From the NCBI GenBank assembly GCA_038040395.1, contig JBBPIJ010000023.1, positions 1-38,667 on the forward strand: a stretch of DNA of 38,667 nt. The letters are read 5' to 3'. Origin of the DNA: VAXT01 sp038040395. Its GTDB lineage: Bacteria > Actinomycetota > Thermoleophilia > Gaiellales > Gaiellaceae. The notes under the pieces were generated by a model that did not search any database, had not been told where the DNA came from, and worked only from the letters and a program-made list of their open reading frames with translations. Shown piece after piece: positions 21,405 through 30,200 of the stretch (positions are counted from its first letter, which is position 1; every line of letters starts with the position of its first letter). The position numbers and the translations under genes were made by a program.

Positions 21405-22581
21405 ATGCTGTACCAGGCGGAACTGTTCGAGCCGCTGACGGACAAGGCGTGGAACGAGGAGCGCGTCCGAGAGGCGATTCGACGGATCGTCGAGGATGCC
21501 GACGAGGCGTTTCGACCCCGACGCGCTGTGGCCCGCCGACGAATGGGACGCCTGGGAGGCGCCCGTCCCGCTCAAGAACCTGTACGTCGGTGCGGCCGGC
21601 GTCGTCTGGGCCCTCGACGCATTGCGCCGGCGCGGTCTCGCCGAGACGAGGCTCGACCTTGCCGCGGCTTCCCGTCGAACGCTCGACGCCTGGCGGCAGG
21701 AGCCCGACTACTCGCAGTGGCCGGACATCCCCTCACACGAATCGGCGGCGCTCCTCACGGGCGAGAGCGGACCTCTGCTTGTCGCCTGGCGCGTCGAGCC
21801 CACCGCGGAGCTGGCCGATGCCCTGCTCTCGCGCGTGCGTAAGAACATCGACAACGAGGCGGTCGAGATCATGTGGGGAGCGCCCGGGACGATGCTCGCT
21901 GCGCGAGCGATGCTCGACTGGACAGGCGAGGAGCGCTGGGCCGACGCGTGGCGGGAGAGCGCCGATGCGGTCTGGCGGAGTCGTGACGAGGACGGGCTCT
22001 GGACGAACCGGCTCTACGGAGAGACGTTCCGGAGCCTCGGTCCGCCGCACGGACTGGTCGGAAATGTCTTCGCGCTTCGGCAAGGCGCGCTCCTCGCGCC
22101 GGACCGGGTCGAGACGCTCGAGCGGGAGACCGGCGACGTGCTCGCCCGGCTGGCCGTGACCGAGGACGGGATCGCGAACTGGCCGAGTCGCGAAGGTGCA
22201 GAAGCGGACGACCTGCGCCTCCAGTGGTGCGCGGGCGCTCCCGGCATCGTCACTGCGGCCTCTTCCTACCTGGACGAGGAGCTACTCCTGGCGGGGGCAG
22301 AGCTCATCTGGCAGGCCGGGCCGCCCGGAATGGAGAAGGGCTCGTCCATCTGCCACGGCACGGCCGGGAACGGCTACGCGCTCCTCAAGGCCTTCGAGCG
22401 CACCGGCCACGAGCTCTGGCTCGACCGGGCCCAGCGCTTCGCGTTTCACGCCCTCGGCCAGGTCGAGCGCCGCGGACACGGGCGATACTCGCTCTGGACC
22501 GGAGACGTGGGCGTGGCGCTCTACGCCGCCAACTGCCTTGTGAAGGAGAGCGCTTACCCGGTCCTCGACTCCTGGGACTAG
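21405..22581 (+). CDS. LanC-like protein, one-base frameshift near residue 36
   Basis: The ATG at 21405 begins LYQAELFEPLTDKAWNEERVREAIRRIVEDADEAF in one frame. One extra C at 21513 shifts the continuation, DPDALWPADEWDAWEAPVPLKNLYVGAAGVVWALDALRRRG, to the next frame, open to 22581. Joined, the product has 391 residues and an alpha/alpha-barrel LanC fold with repeated GAPGxxxAA and GxxG turns. Zinc ligands are visible: Cys in QWCAGAPG (codon at 22228) and Cys-His in SICHGTAGN (22351-22356). LanC enzymes add Cys thiols to dehydroamino acids; LanC-like relatives act on other substrates. No lanthipeptide precursor or LanB/LanM is nearby, so a stand-alone role is likely. A start at 21496 gives a truncated 361-residue form. 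Confidence 0.8.
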
Positions 22582-22582
22582 C

Positions 22583-23716
22583 TCAGGCGTGACGAATCTG
22601 CGCTCTCGTCTCGGAGTAGCGCAGCGCTTCCCACGCTACGAGCGCCCAGCAGACTGCCGTTACCGCACCGAGTGCGGCCAGCGCGGGCAGCGAGAGCGCG
22701 ATGGGGAGAAGCGCCAGGAGCGCGCCCACCGTGAGCAGGCGGCGTCCGTTGTAGGTCCGGCTCGTCCGGAAGCGCATCGCGTCGTGGGCCAACAGATAGA
22801 TCGCCGGGCCGGCGCAGAGCGCGCCGGCATGGATCGTGTCGAGGTCGTCGCCGAAGTGGCCGAGCGTCTCCTTCACGCCGAGGGCGAACAGGACGATGCC
22901 GGCGACCATCGGCAGGTGGAGATAGCTGTACGTGTCCCGCGCGAGGGACGCTTGCGCGACGCCGCTCGTCTCGGTCAACTTCCGTTCGGCGACGATCGAG
23001 ACGACGTCGAAGTACGACCACCAGAGGGCAGCGACAAGCGCGATGCCGAGGAGCGCAGCGGCGATCACGCCTGCGTCCAGCTCGGCTCCGCGGGCGCCGA
23101 CTCCGATGGCAACGATCGACTCGCCGAGCGCGATGATGATGATCAGGCCGTGGCGCTCGGCGAAGTGTCCCGGTGACACGCGCCAGCCGCCGCTGCTGAA
23201 CAGCCCGCCGAGGTAGTCGAGGGCAAGTGCGATCGTCCAGAGGGCAGCCTGGAGCCCGCCGTCGGTGAAGCCCGCGACGATGATCAGTCCCGGTCCGACT
23301 ATCGATCCGATCGCGAGGCGCAGAACACTGAGGAGCATGTCGCGGTCTCCACGCGCCGCAATGACGAAGAGGGCGATGTGGAGCAGGCGGACCGAGAAAT
23401 AGGCGACGCCGAAGAGCACGCCGTCGTCGCCGAAAGCGTCCGGGACGGCCAGCGCGACGACGAGCATCGCGCCCATCGCGCCGAGGATCGCGAGTCGCAC
23501 GGCGCCCTCGTCCGGATTGACCGTGTTCGTCAGCCAGGCGTACCCGGTCCAGGCCCACCAGAGCGCGCCGAGGACGAGCAGTGCCCGTCCGACCCCGCCC
23601 CACGTCGCGTCGGCCGAGAGCATGCTCGTCACCTGCGTGATCGCGAAGACGAAGACGAGGTCGAAGAACAGCTCGAGCGGGGTTACCCGCTCTTCACCAG
23701 ACTCGTTCGCGTCCAC
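22583..23716 (-). CDS. LtrA-family (low temperature requirement A) membrane protein
   Basis: The 377-residue protein has about ten hydrophobic spans. It opens with the LtrA signature VTPLELFFDLVFVFAITQVT and continues with LGALWWAWTGYAWLTNTVNPDE, SPGHFAERHGLIIIIALGESIVAIGVG and DTYSYLHLPMVAGIVLFALGVKE. LtrA was named in Listeria for growth in the cold; the molecular role is not established. It starts with GTG at 23716, 15 bases after the kinase stop, so the two may share a transcript. Its 3' end meets that of the LanC-like gene with one base between. Confidence 0.92.
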   Translation of the reverse strand: MDANESGEERVTPLELFFDLVFVFAITQVTSMLSADATWGGVGRALLVLGALWWAWTGYAWLTNTVNPDEGAVRLAILGAMGAMLVVALAVPDAFGDDGVLFGVAYFSVRLLHIALFVIAARGDRDMLLSVLRLAIGSIVGPGLIIVAGFTDGGLQAALWTIALALDYLGGLFSSGGWRVSPGHFAERHGLIIIIALGESIVAIGVGARGAELDAGVIAAALLGIALVAALWWSYFDVVSIVAERKLTETSGVAQASLARDTYSYLHLPMVAGIVLFALGVKETLGHFGDDLDTIHAGALCAGPAIYLLAHDAMRFRTSRTYNGRRLLTVGALLALLPIALSLPALAALGAVTAVCWALVAWEALRYSETRAQIRHA

Positions 23717-23731
23717 GCGGGGGCGATCCAG

Positions 23732-25369
23732 TCAGGCCTGAGGGAGCTCGACGACAAAGGTCGCCCCGGCGCCGACCTCCGAGCTGAGATCCAGCCGGCC
23801 CCCCATGCGCTGAGCGAGCTCGCGAGAGATGTAGAGCCCGAGGCCCGTGCCGCCGGGCGAGCGCGCGAGGTGCGGATCGGCGCGATAGAACTTCTCGAAG
23901 ATCCTCGACTGGTCGGCGAGAGCGATTCCCGGTCCCGCATCGGCGACGCAGATCCGGACTGCGCCGTCCGTGCGGTAGGCGTGGACCTTGACCGGAGCGG
24001 CGCCGTACTTGACCGCGTTGTCGAGCAGGTTGACGAGCACTTGCTGAATGCGGTCGCGGTCGCCGGAAGCAGCCCCGACGTTTGCCGCTATCTCGACCTC
24101 GATCTCGATGTCGGCCGAGTCCGGAAGCTGAGGCCCCATCGCCTCGACCGTCTCGCCCACGATGCCGGCGACGTCGACCGGCTCTGCCTCGACCGGCAGC
24201 TCGCCGCGGTCGAGCCGACTCGTCAGCAGAAGCTCGTCCGTGATCTGGCTCAGCCGAGCGGCCTGCTGGGCGATCATCTCGAGGAGCTGCTTTCGTCGCT
24301 CGGCTGGGAACTCGACGTCTTCGCGGAGCAGCGTCTTGGCCGCGCCGTACACCGCCGACATCGGGGTGCGCAGCTCGTGCGAGATCGTCGCGACGAGGTC
24401 GGTCTTCTCCTCCTCCAGCCGTTGCTCGCTCGTGACGTCTCGGCATGCGTAGATCACGCCGTCCGCCATCCGGACGGCGGCGAACGAGAGCCAGAGATCG
24501 TTCTCGCCGATCCGAATCGGAAGGGTCACCGACCTCGCCATGGCGCCGCCCTCGGCAACCGGAATGCGAACGGTGAGCGCCTGCCATTCGGGGATGACAT
24601 CGGCGAGAGGCTGCTCGCGCACGCGATCGAGGCGCAACCCGGTCACGAGCTCTGCCGCTCTGTTCCAGAGGCGAACGACACCCTCACGGTCGAGGAGAAA
24701 GATCCCGTCGCCGACGGCGTCGAGCACCCGGGCCGCCTGCTCGCGCTCCGTCGCCACCGCGCGGGCTGCCGCCTCGGCCGCCTCCAGGCGCCGGCGCTCT
24801 TGCTGAAGGCGTGCGTTCCGCACCGCCGCCGCCATCTGCGAGACGAGCCCCACGAAGATCTCGAGCTGCTTGCTCGAGTACCGGCCGCGGTCGCTCATCA
24901 GCTGGACGACGCCGACGACGCGGCCCTCGTCCTTGACGGGCACCATCATCGCGGCGTTCGTGTCTGCCGGACCGGACTCGGGAAGCTTCTGGATCGTTCC
25001 TTCCCGATCGACGTTGTAGTAGACGCCGTCCGGTTGGGTGACGCGGTCGGCCACGTCGTTGAAAAGGAGCGGGTTGCCGGTGACGATCACGCGGCTCTGC
25101 ATGCCGCCGCCCTTACGGTTCAGCGGAACCGGCGGCAGAGTCGAGGCGTCGAGGGTCTCGCCCTCGGTCCAGACGTATTCGGCGCGGATGAGGTCGTCTC
25201 GATCGTCGTAGGACGAGACGATCAGGCCGTCGTGCTGAACGACGTCGCCGAGGAGCTCGTGGAAGCGCTCGTAGATCCGCTCCGGCTCGAGGCTCTCGCC
25301 GAGCTGCCGCGCCGCGTGGAGGAGAAGCTCCGCGAGCTCGGCCTTCTGCTCGAGTTCCCGGTCATTCAC
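23732..25369 (-). CDS. Soluble GAF-PAS sensor histidine kinase
   Basis: From the GTG at 25369 the protein has 545 residues and no membrane span. A GAF domain (about 12-190; HDGLIVSSYDDRDDL, DTNAAMMVPVKDEGRVVGVVQLMSD) is followed by a short coiled coil (193-215). A PAS domain (about 213-318; VLDAVGDGIFLLDREGVVRLWNRAAELVTG) precedes the kinase core. His331 in ATISHELRTPMSAVYGAAKTL is the phosphorylation site. N-box LVNLLDNAVKYGAA, G1 DAGPGIA and G2 GGTGLGLYISRELAQRMGG follow. It senses a cytoplasmic ligand or redox state. No response regulator adjoins it, so it is an orphan kinase here. The frame is open further upstream, but no better start is seen. Confidence 0.92.
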   Translation of the reverse strand: MNDRELEQKAELAELLLHAARQLGESLEPERIYERFHELLGDVVQHDGLIVSSYDDRDDLIRAEYVWTEGETLDASTLPPVPLNRKGGGMQSRVIVTGNPLLFNDVADRVTQPDGVYYNVDREGTIQKLPESGPADTNAAMMVPVKDEGRVVGVVQLMSDRGRYSSKQLEIFVGLVSQMAAAVRNARLQQERRRLEAAEAAARAVATEREQAARVLDAVGDGIFLLDREGVVRLWNRAAELVTGLRLDRVREQPLADVIPEWQALTVRIPVAEGGAMARSVTLPIRIGENDLWLSFAAVRMADGVIYACRDVTSEQRLEEEKTDLVATISHELRTPMSAVYGAAKTLLREDVEFPAERRKQLLEMIAQQAARLSQITDELLLTSRLDRGELPVEAEPVDVAGIVGETVEAMGPQLPDSADIEIEVEIAANVGAASGDRDRIQQVLVNLLDNAVKYGAAPVKVHAYRTDGAVRICVADAGPGIALADQSRIFEKFYRADPHLARSPGGTGLGLYISRELAQRMGGRLDLSSEVGAGATFVVELPQA

Positions 25370-25418
25370 GCTGTGAGGGTAGCCAGCACAAAGGTCGGCA
25401 AGAGCTAGGCTTTTCGTC

Positions 25419-25703
25419 ATGTGTCGAAACATCCACACGTTGTACAACTTCGAGCCACCTGCGACCGAGGAAGAGGTGCGCGACGCGGCGCTCCAGTACG
25501 TCCGCAAGATCAGCGGCTTCACCAAGCCGTCGCAGGCGAACGCGGAGGCTTTCGAGCGCGCCGTCGAAGGCGTCGCGGCCGCTTCCCGGCGGCTGCTTGG
25601 CGAGCTCGTCACCTCGGCGCCGCCGAAGGACCGCGAGGTCGAGTCTGCAAAGGCTCGCGAGCGCTGGGCGCAGCGGCAGGATCGCCTGGCGGCCTCGGCT
25701 TAG
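25419..25703 (+). CDS. DUF2277 family protein
   Basis: The 94-residue protein begins MCRNIHTLYNFEPPATEEEVRDAALQYVRKISGFTKPS, the conserved start of DUF2277, with a Cys at position 2 and a helical body (NAEAFERAVEGVAAASRRLLGEL). It is small, soluble and widespread in actinobacteria and proteobacteria; its role is unknown to me. It is divergent from the GAF-PAS kinase, with about 50 bases between starts, and its stop codon overlaps that of the convergent Calx-beta gene. Confidence 0.9.
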   Translation: MCRNIHTLYNFEPPATEEEVRDAALQYVRKISGFTKPSQANAEAFERAVEGVAAASRRLLGELVTSAPPKDREVESAKARERWAQRQDRLAASA

Positions 25704-27076
25704 CGCGAGACGATTCGAAACGTGCTGACCCCGACAGCCCGGCCGTAGCGGGGGTTGCTCCTCGTGCCGAATGCCGGCCAGACGAGCCACGTGTAGCTGC
25801 CCGCTCGCAGGCGCCAGCCTTGACCGGCGTACGTCCAGCGCCGGTGCAGCTTCAGGCGCGATCCGTTCGGCCAGAGGCTGAGGATCTTCCTGCCCTTCCG
25901 GAAGAGCTGGACGTTGTAGAAGCGCGCCTTGGCAACCGGGCGCCACGCCAGTAGCGGCGGCGCGGAGATTCGTGCGCCCCTGGGCGGCGCGTAGAGCGCC
26001 GCTTGCCGGGGCGCCGGTGGTGGCGGAGGCGGAGGCGGCAGTGGTGGAGGAGGAGGCGGTGGCGGTGGTGGCGCAGGGGAAGGAGGAGGGGGCGGTGGGG
26101 GTGGCGGTGGCGCAGGAGGTGGCGGCGGCGGCGGTGGAGCTGGAGGCGGCGGCGGTGGAGCTGGAGGCGGCGGAGGTGGCGGAGGAGGAGGAGGCGGCGG
26201 CGGAGGCGGAGGAGGAGGCGGCGGCGGAGGAGGAGGAGGAGGCGGCGGCGGAGGAGGAGGAGGAGGAGGCGGCGGCGGCGGCGGAGGAGGAGGCGGAGGC
26301 GGAGGCGCACCGTCGTCGTTGATGATCGTCCCTACGCCCTGCCCGTCCTCGATTGTCGCGTTCGTCGGATCCGAGAGATTGACGAAGTAGAACTCGTCGA
26401 GCTCGTCGAGCGTGTCGCCATGGACCTTCACGGTCAGGGTGCGGGTGGTCTCGCCGTCGTTGAACGTGAGCGTCCCCTCCTTCTGCTGGTAATCGGCGTT
26501 GTGGACGGCGGTGCCGTCCTCCGTCGCGTAGGCGACGGTCAGGTCGATTCCGCTCGCCCGGTCCGCGCTCACCGTGAAAACGGCATTGACGTCGCCTGCA
26601 TCGCCTTCCGTCACCGAGACGTCGTCGATCGAGAGGGCGGACGGCGCGTCGTCGTCGATGATGGTTGCAATCCCTTGATCGTCCGCGAGCGTCGCGTTGA
26701 CGGCGTTCGACAGATTGAGCTTGAAGGTCTCGTCGAACTCATCCAGGGTGTCCCCGACTACCTGAACCGTCACTGGGCCAGACGTCTCGCCGGCAGGGAT
26801 CGTGAGCACCCCGCTGGTCTGCTCATAGTCCTGGGGTCTTCGGGCCGTCCCGTTGGCGGTCGCGAAGTCAACGGTGACCTCGTCGCCGCTCGGGGCGTCG
26901 AGCGACACCGTGAACGTGGCGGCGGTGGTGCCGGTGTCGCCTTCGGTGACCGTGATGTCGTTGACCGAGAGCCCTGGCAGCAGCGACTCGGCTCCCGAGA
27001 GGGGCGTAGGCGCAGCAGCCGAGGCGAGCGAAGCCCCGACCCCCAGCACGAGAAGAAAGATGAGTACTCGATTCAC
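25700..27076 (-). CDS. Secreted Calx-beta protein with a roughly 100-residue polyproline spacer
   Basis: The 458-residue product has a signal peptide (1-21, VLIFLLVLGVGASLASA). Two Calx-beta domains (about 36-140 and 148-248) each carry the VTEGD, DEVTVDFATANGTA or DLTVAYATEDGTA and ATIIDDD motifs that bind calcium. A nearly pure proline run (about 253-357) acts as a stiff spacer. A C-terminal beta domain (about 360-458; LLAWRPVAKARFYNVQLFRKGRKILSLWP, FGTRSNPRYGRA) resembles a fibronectin-like fold. No sorting signal or anchor is seen, so it is released or wall-associated. It is divergent from the Cys-rich repeat protein, and both look like surface display proteins. Its polyproline should need elongation factor P. 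Confidence 0.88.
   Translation of the reverse strand: MNRVLIFLLVLGVGASLASAAAPTPLSGAESLLPGLSVNDITVTEGDTGTTAATFTVSLDAPSGDEVTVDFATANGTARRPQDYEQTSGVLTIPAGETSGPVTVQVVGDTLDEFDETFKLNLSNAVNATLADDQGIATIIDDDAPSALSIDDVSVTEGDAGDVNAVFTVSADRASGIDLTVAYATEDGTAVHNADYQQKEGTLTFNDGETTRTLTVKVHGDTLDELDEFYFVNLSDPTNATIEDGQGVGTIINDDGAPPPPPPPPPPPPPPPPPPPPPPPPPPPPPPPPPPPPPPPPPPPPPPPPAPPPPPPAPPPPPPPPAPPPPPPPPPPSPAPPPPPPPPPPLPPPPPPPPAPRQAALYAPPRGARISAPPLLAWRPVAKARFYNVQLFRKGRKILSLWPNGSRLKLHRRWTYAGQGWRLRAGSYTWLVWPAFGTRSNPRYGRAVGVSTFRIVSR
26013..26309. repeat. GGN trinucleotide tract (polyproline coding)
   Basis: For almost 300 bases the plus strand is GGA, GGC or GGT in one register, broken only by GCN (Ala), one tract of GGGGAAGG type and a few others. 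It codes for polyproline on the minus strand. Such a G-rich, purine-biased strand can form G-quadruplex or triplex structures, slips in replication and is hard to assemble. Confidence 0.9.
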
Positions 27077-27221
27077 CGCAGCCCCCGGAACATGATGACA
27101 GGAAAAGCGTTCGCAGACACCCGGATCTCAGACGCCGTCGATCACGTGCTGAGCGGCGCTTCTGCAGCGCCAGTCCCTCGTTCGAGGGATGCCCGAATGG
27201 GGGTTTAGCCGCGATAGCCAT
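27077..27221. promoter_or_regulatory. Divergent control region with hairpins between two surface-protein genes
   Basis: The region between the Calx-beta and Cys-rich repeat genes contains GGCGCT-5-AGCGCC (27155-27160 with 27166-27171) and CCCTCG-2-CGAGGG (27175-27180 with 27183-27188), only three bases apart. A TAAACCCCC/GGGGGTTTA segment and a GACCC/GGGTC stem near 27228-27240 lie beyond. If the plus-strand gene really starts at the TTG at 27276, this is a structured leader. I do not recognise a known riboswitch. Confidence 0.35.
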
Positions 27222-30200
27222 ATGAGAGACCCGGGGGTCCTCCTCGGCCCACTTTCTGCTGCCCCTGGCTATCCCTTGACTACTCCCTTTCGCGGCCCTG
27301 CTCGACACGCGCGGGCGGCCCTCGTCGTCGCCGCCGTCGTAATTGCGTTCGGCGTCTCCGCTGCGTCCCCGAATGCCGCCCCCGGCCCGATGACGGTCAC
27401 CCCGATCACGTGGGACGTGCTCGGCCTCGATTCGAACAACGTCAACACCGGCCCAAACGTCTTCCCCGTCGGCGTGCGCGTCTGCAACACCGGCTCCGAC
27501 CCGGCGACGAACGTCGTTGGCACGTGGTCGTGGAAGACGGCCCAGAACCAGTTCACGGGGCCTGCGGAGGGTGTGACGGTCAGCGTGGGGACGATGGCCG
27601 CCGGCTTTTGCCGCCACGTGTACTTCGAGGTGACGATCAACCGGTCGGCCAGCGCACGCAGGAAGGCCAGGGACTACCAGATCACCGTTACGGCAGACGG
27701 CGGCCTCAGCACGGCGACCTCGCAGCACACGCTCTACATCCAGCCGCTCGTCTCGCAAGGGCGGAACAACACGAAGAAGCTCGCCGGGCCTGGCGGCTGC
27801 AACCTCGCCTACACGGTGTGCGATCCCGCTCCGGCGAACATCCTCGTCGGCCGGACCTACACCTACAAGCTCTATGCGGAGACCTCGACCGCGTACAAGC
27901 AGCTCGAGACGTACGCGAACTTCCCGACCTCGTTCTTGCAGGTTCTCTCGACGGGCTCCACGTTCAGCAATCCGGTCGGCGCCGACTCGACCTCGATCTA
28001 CGCCGACGCCTGCGGTTGGAGCCCGGCCACACGGGCCTGCGTCGGCCCGCCGAACATTCCCGGCGGCAAGGCCGGCGGACGGATCGTCGTGACGTACGTG
28101 GTCAAGGCGGTCGCGACCGGTTCGGGAACGCTCCGAAACACGATCTACGACTTCTCGGGCGCGAGTTATCACTACAACTCCGACTTCGACTCCGTCGCTC
28201 TCACCACGACGCCGCTCACGGCTCGCTACGAGCTGGCGAGCGCGATCACGGGCAACGGAAAGGTGACCTCGTCGCCCGCGGGCACGCTCACAGGCGGTGG
28301 CTCGAGCGGGGTCGACTGCGGTGGTGCGGGCACGACGTGCTCCGTCGGCTATGGCAGCGGCACGAGCGTGACGCTGACTGCGCTGGCGCTCGGAACGGAC
28401 ACGTTCACCGGCTGGTCGGGCGGGGGTTGCAGCGGTGCGCTTTCAACATGCACCGTGACGATGAACCAGTCGCGCTCGGTGACCGCATCGTTCACCGGCG
28501 TGACGTCGTACCAGCTGGACGTTTCCAAGGCGGGATCGGGCACGGTCAACGCCGACGTCGGCCCGGTGACCTGCGGAGCGACGTGCACCGGCAACTACGC
28601 CAGCGGCACGCTCGTCACGCTCACGGCGGCACCAAGCGCCGGCTGGATCTTCGACGGCTGGTCCGGCGAAGGCTGCTCGGGCACCGGCACCTGCGCCGTC
28701 ACGATGAGCCAGGCGCGCTCGGTAACGGCCACGTTCAGCGAGCAGACCTATCCGCTCAGCGTCACCGTCACGGGCAACGGCCTTGTGACCGCGAACGCGG
28801 GAACGATCAGCTGCGGAAACGGCGACATCTTCTGCGACGACGTCTACGGCGCGGGCACTCTCGTCACACTCACCGCCGCTCCCGCAGCGGGCCAGACCCT
28901 GCTGAGCTGGCTGGGAGCCTGCTCAGGCAACGCGGCCACCTGCGTTGTCACCATGGACCAGGCCCGTTCCGTGATCGCTGCGTTCAGCGGCACGGCGTCG
29001 TATCCGCTCGAGGTTGGAACCAGCGGATCCGGCACCGGCACGGTGACCTCGAATGTCGGCGGCATCAACTGCGGCGCCACCTGCACCGCGACCTACGCGG
29101 AGGGCACGCTCGTCACGCTGACCGCCGCCGCCTCAGGCACCTCGAGCTTCAACGGCTGGTCCGGAGACTGCTCCGGCACGAGCGCTACCTGCGTGGTGAC
29201 GATGACCCAGGCTCGCAGCGTGACGGCCGACTTCGGCCCGCCCATGTGGCTGCTCACGGTGTCGAAAGCGGGATCGGGCACCGGGACCGTCACCTCCGAT
29301 TTCGCCGGCATCAACTGCGGCGCGACCTGTAGCGCGAGCTTCGCCGACGGCACCCTCGTCACGCTGACCGAGTCCCCCTCTTCCGGCTCTGCATTCACCG
29401 GCTGGTCCGGCGACTGCTCCGGAACCGGTACGTGCACGGTCACGATGAGCGCCGCGCGGAACGTGACGGCGACCTTTGCCGGCGCCAACACGCTCGCCGT
29501 GACGAAGACCGGATCGGGAGCGGGAACGGTCACGTCCGACGTGGGCGGCATCAACTGCGGTGCTACCTGCAGCGCGGACTACACGAGCGGCACGGTGGTC
29601 ACGCTCACCGCGGCCGCTTCGGCAGGCTCACGCTTCACCGGCTGGTCGGGCGAAGGCTGCTCGGGCACCGGCACCTGCACGGTGACGATGAGCCAGGCCC
29701 GAAACGTCTCAGCCGGCTTCGTTCTCGTCTACACGCTTACCGTCACAAAGGCCGGCTCCGGCAGCGGTGCCGTGACGGGGACCGGGATCAACTGCGGCGC
29801 CACTTGCAGCGCCGACTACGACACCGGAACCTCGGTCACGCTCACCGCCGCCCCCTCGCTCGGCTCGCGCTTCGCCGGCTGGTCCGGCGCCTGCTCGGGT
29901 ACCGGCACGTGCTCAGTGACCATGACCCAGGCTCGCAACGTCACGGCGACTTTCGTGGCGATCTACCGGCTTACGGTCACGAAGATCGGCTCCGGAGCGG
30001 GCACCGTGAGCTCCGACGTAGGAGCGATCAACTGTGGCGCAACTTGCGCCGACGACTACGACACGGGTACGTCGGTCACGCTCAGCGCGGTTGTCTCGGC
30101 GGGCTCACGCTTCGCCGGCTGGTCCGGCGAGGGCTGCTCGGGAACGGGCACCTGCACCGTGACCATGAGCCAGGCCCGCAACGTCACCGCCGGCTTTGTC

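Noticed and set aside
19985..21445. 486-codon open frame antisense to the hydroxyacid oxidase
   Set aside because: High-GC shadow frame. The oxidase on the other strand has all catalytic motifs; only the first 67 codons resemble a real small protein.
27100..27240. Cyclic-di-GMP (GEMM) riboswitch
   Set aside because: A GGCTAAACC-like string and a following GGGAC occur on the minus strand, but the conserved GCAAAGCC half and the pairing are absent.
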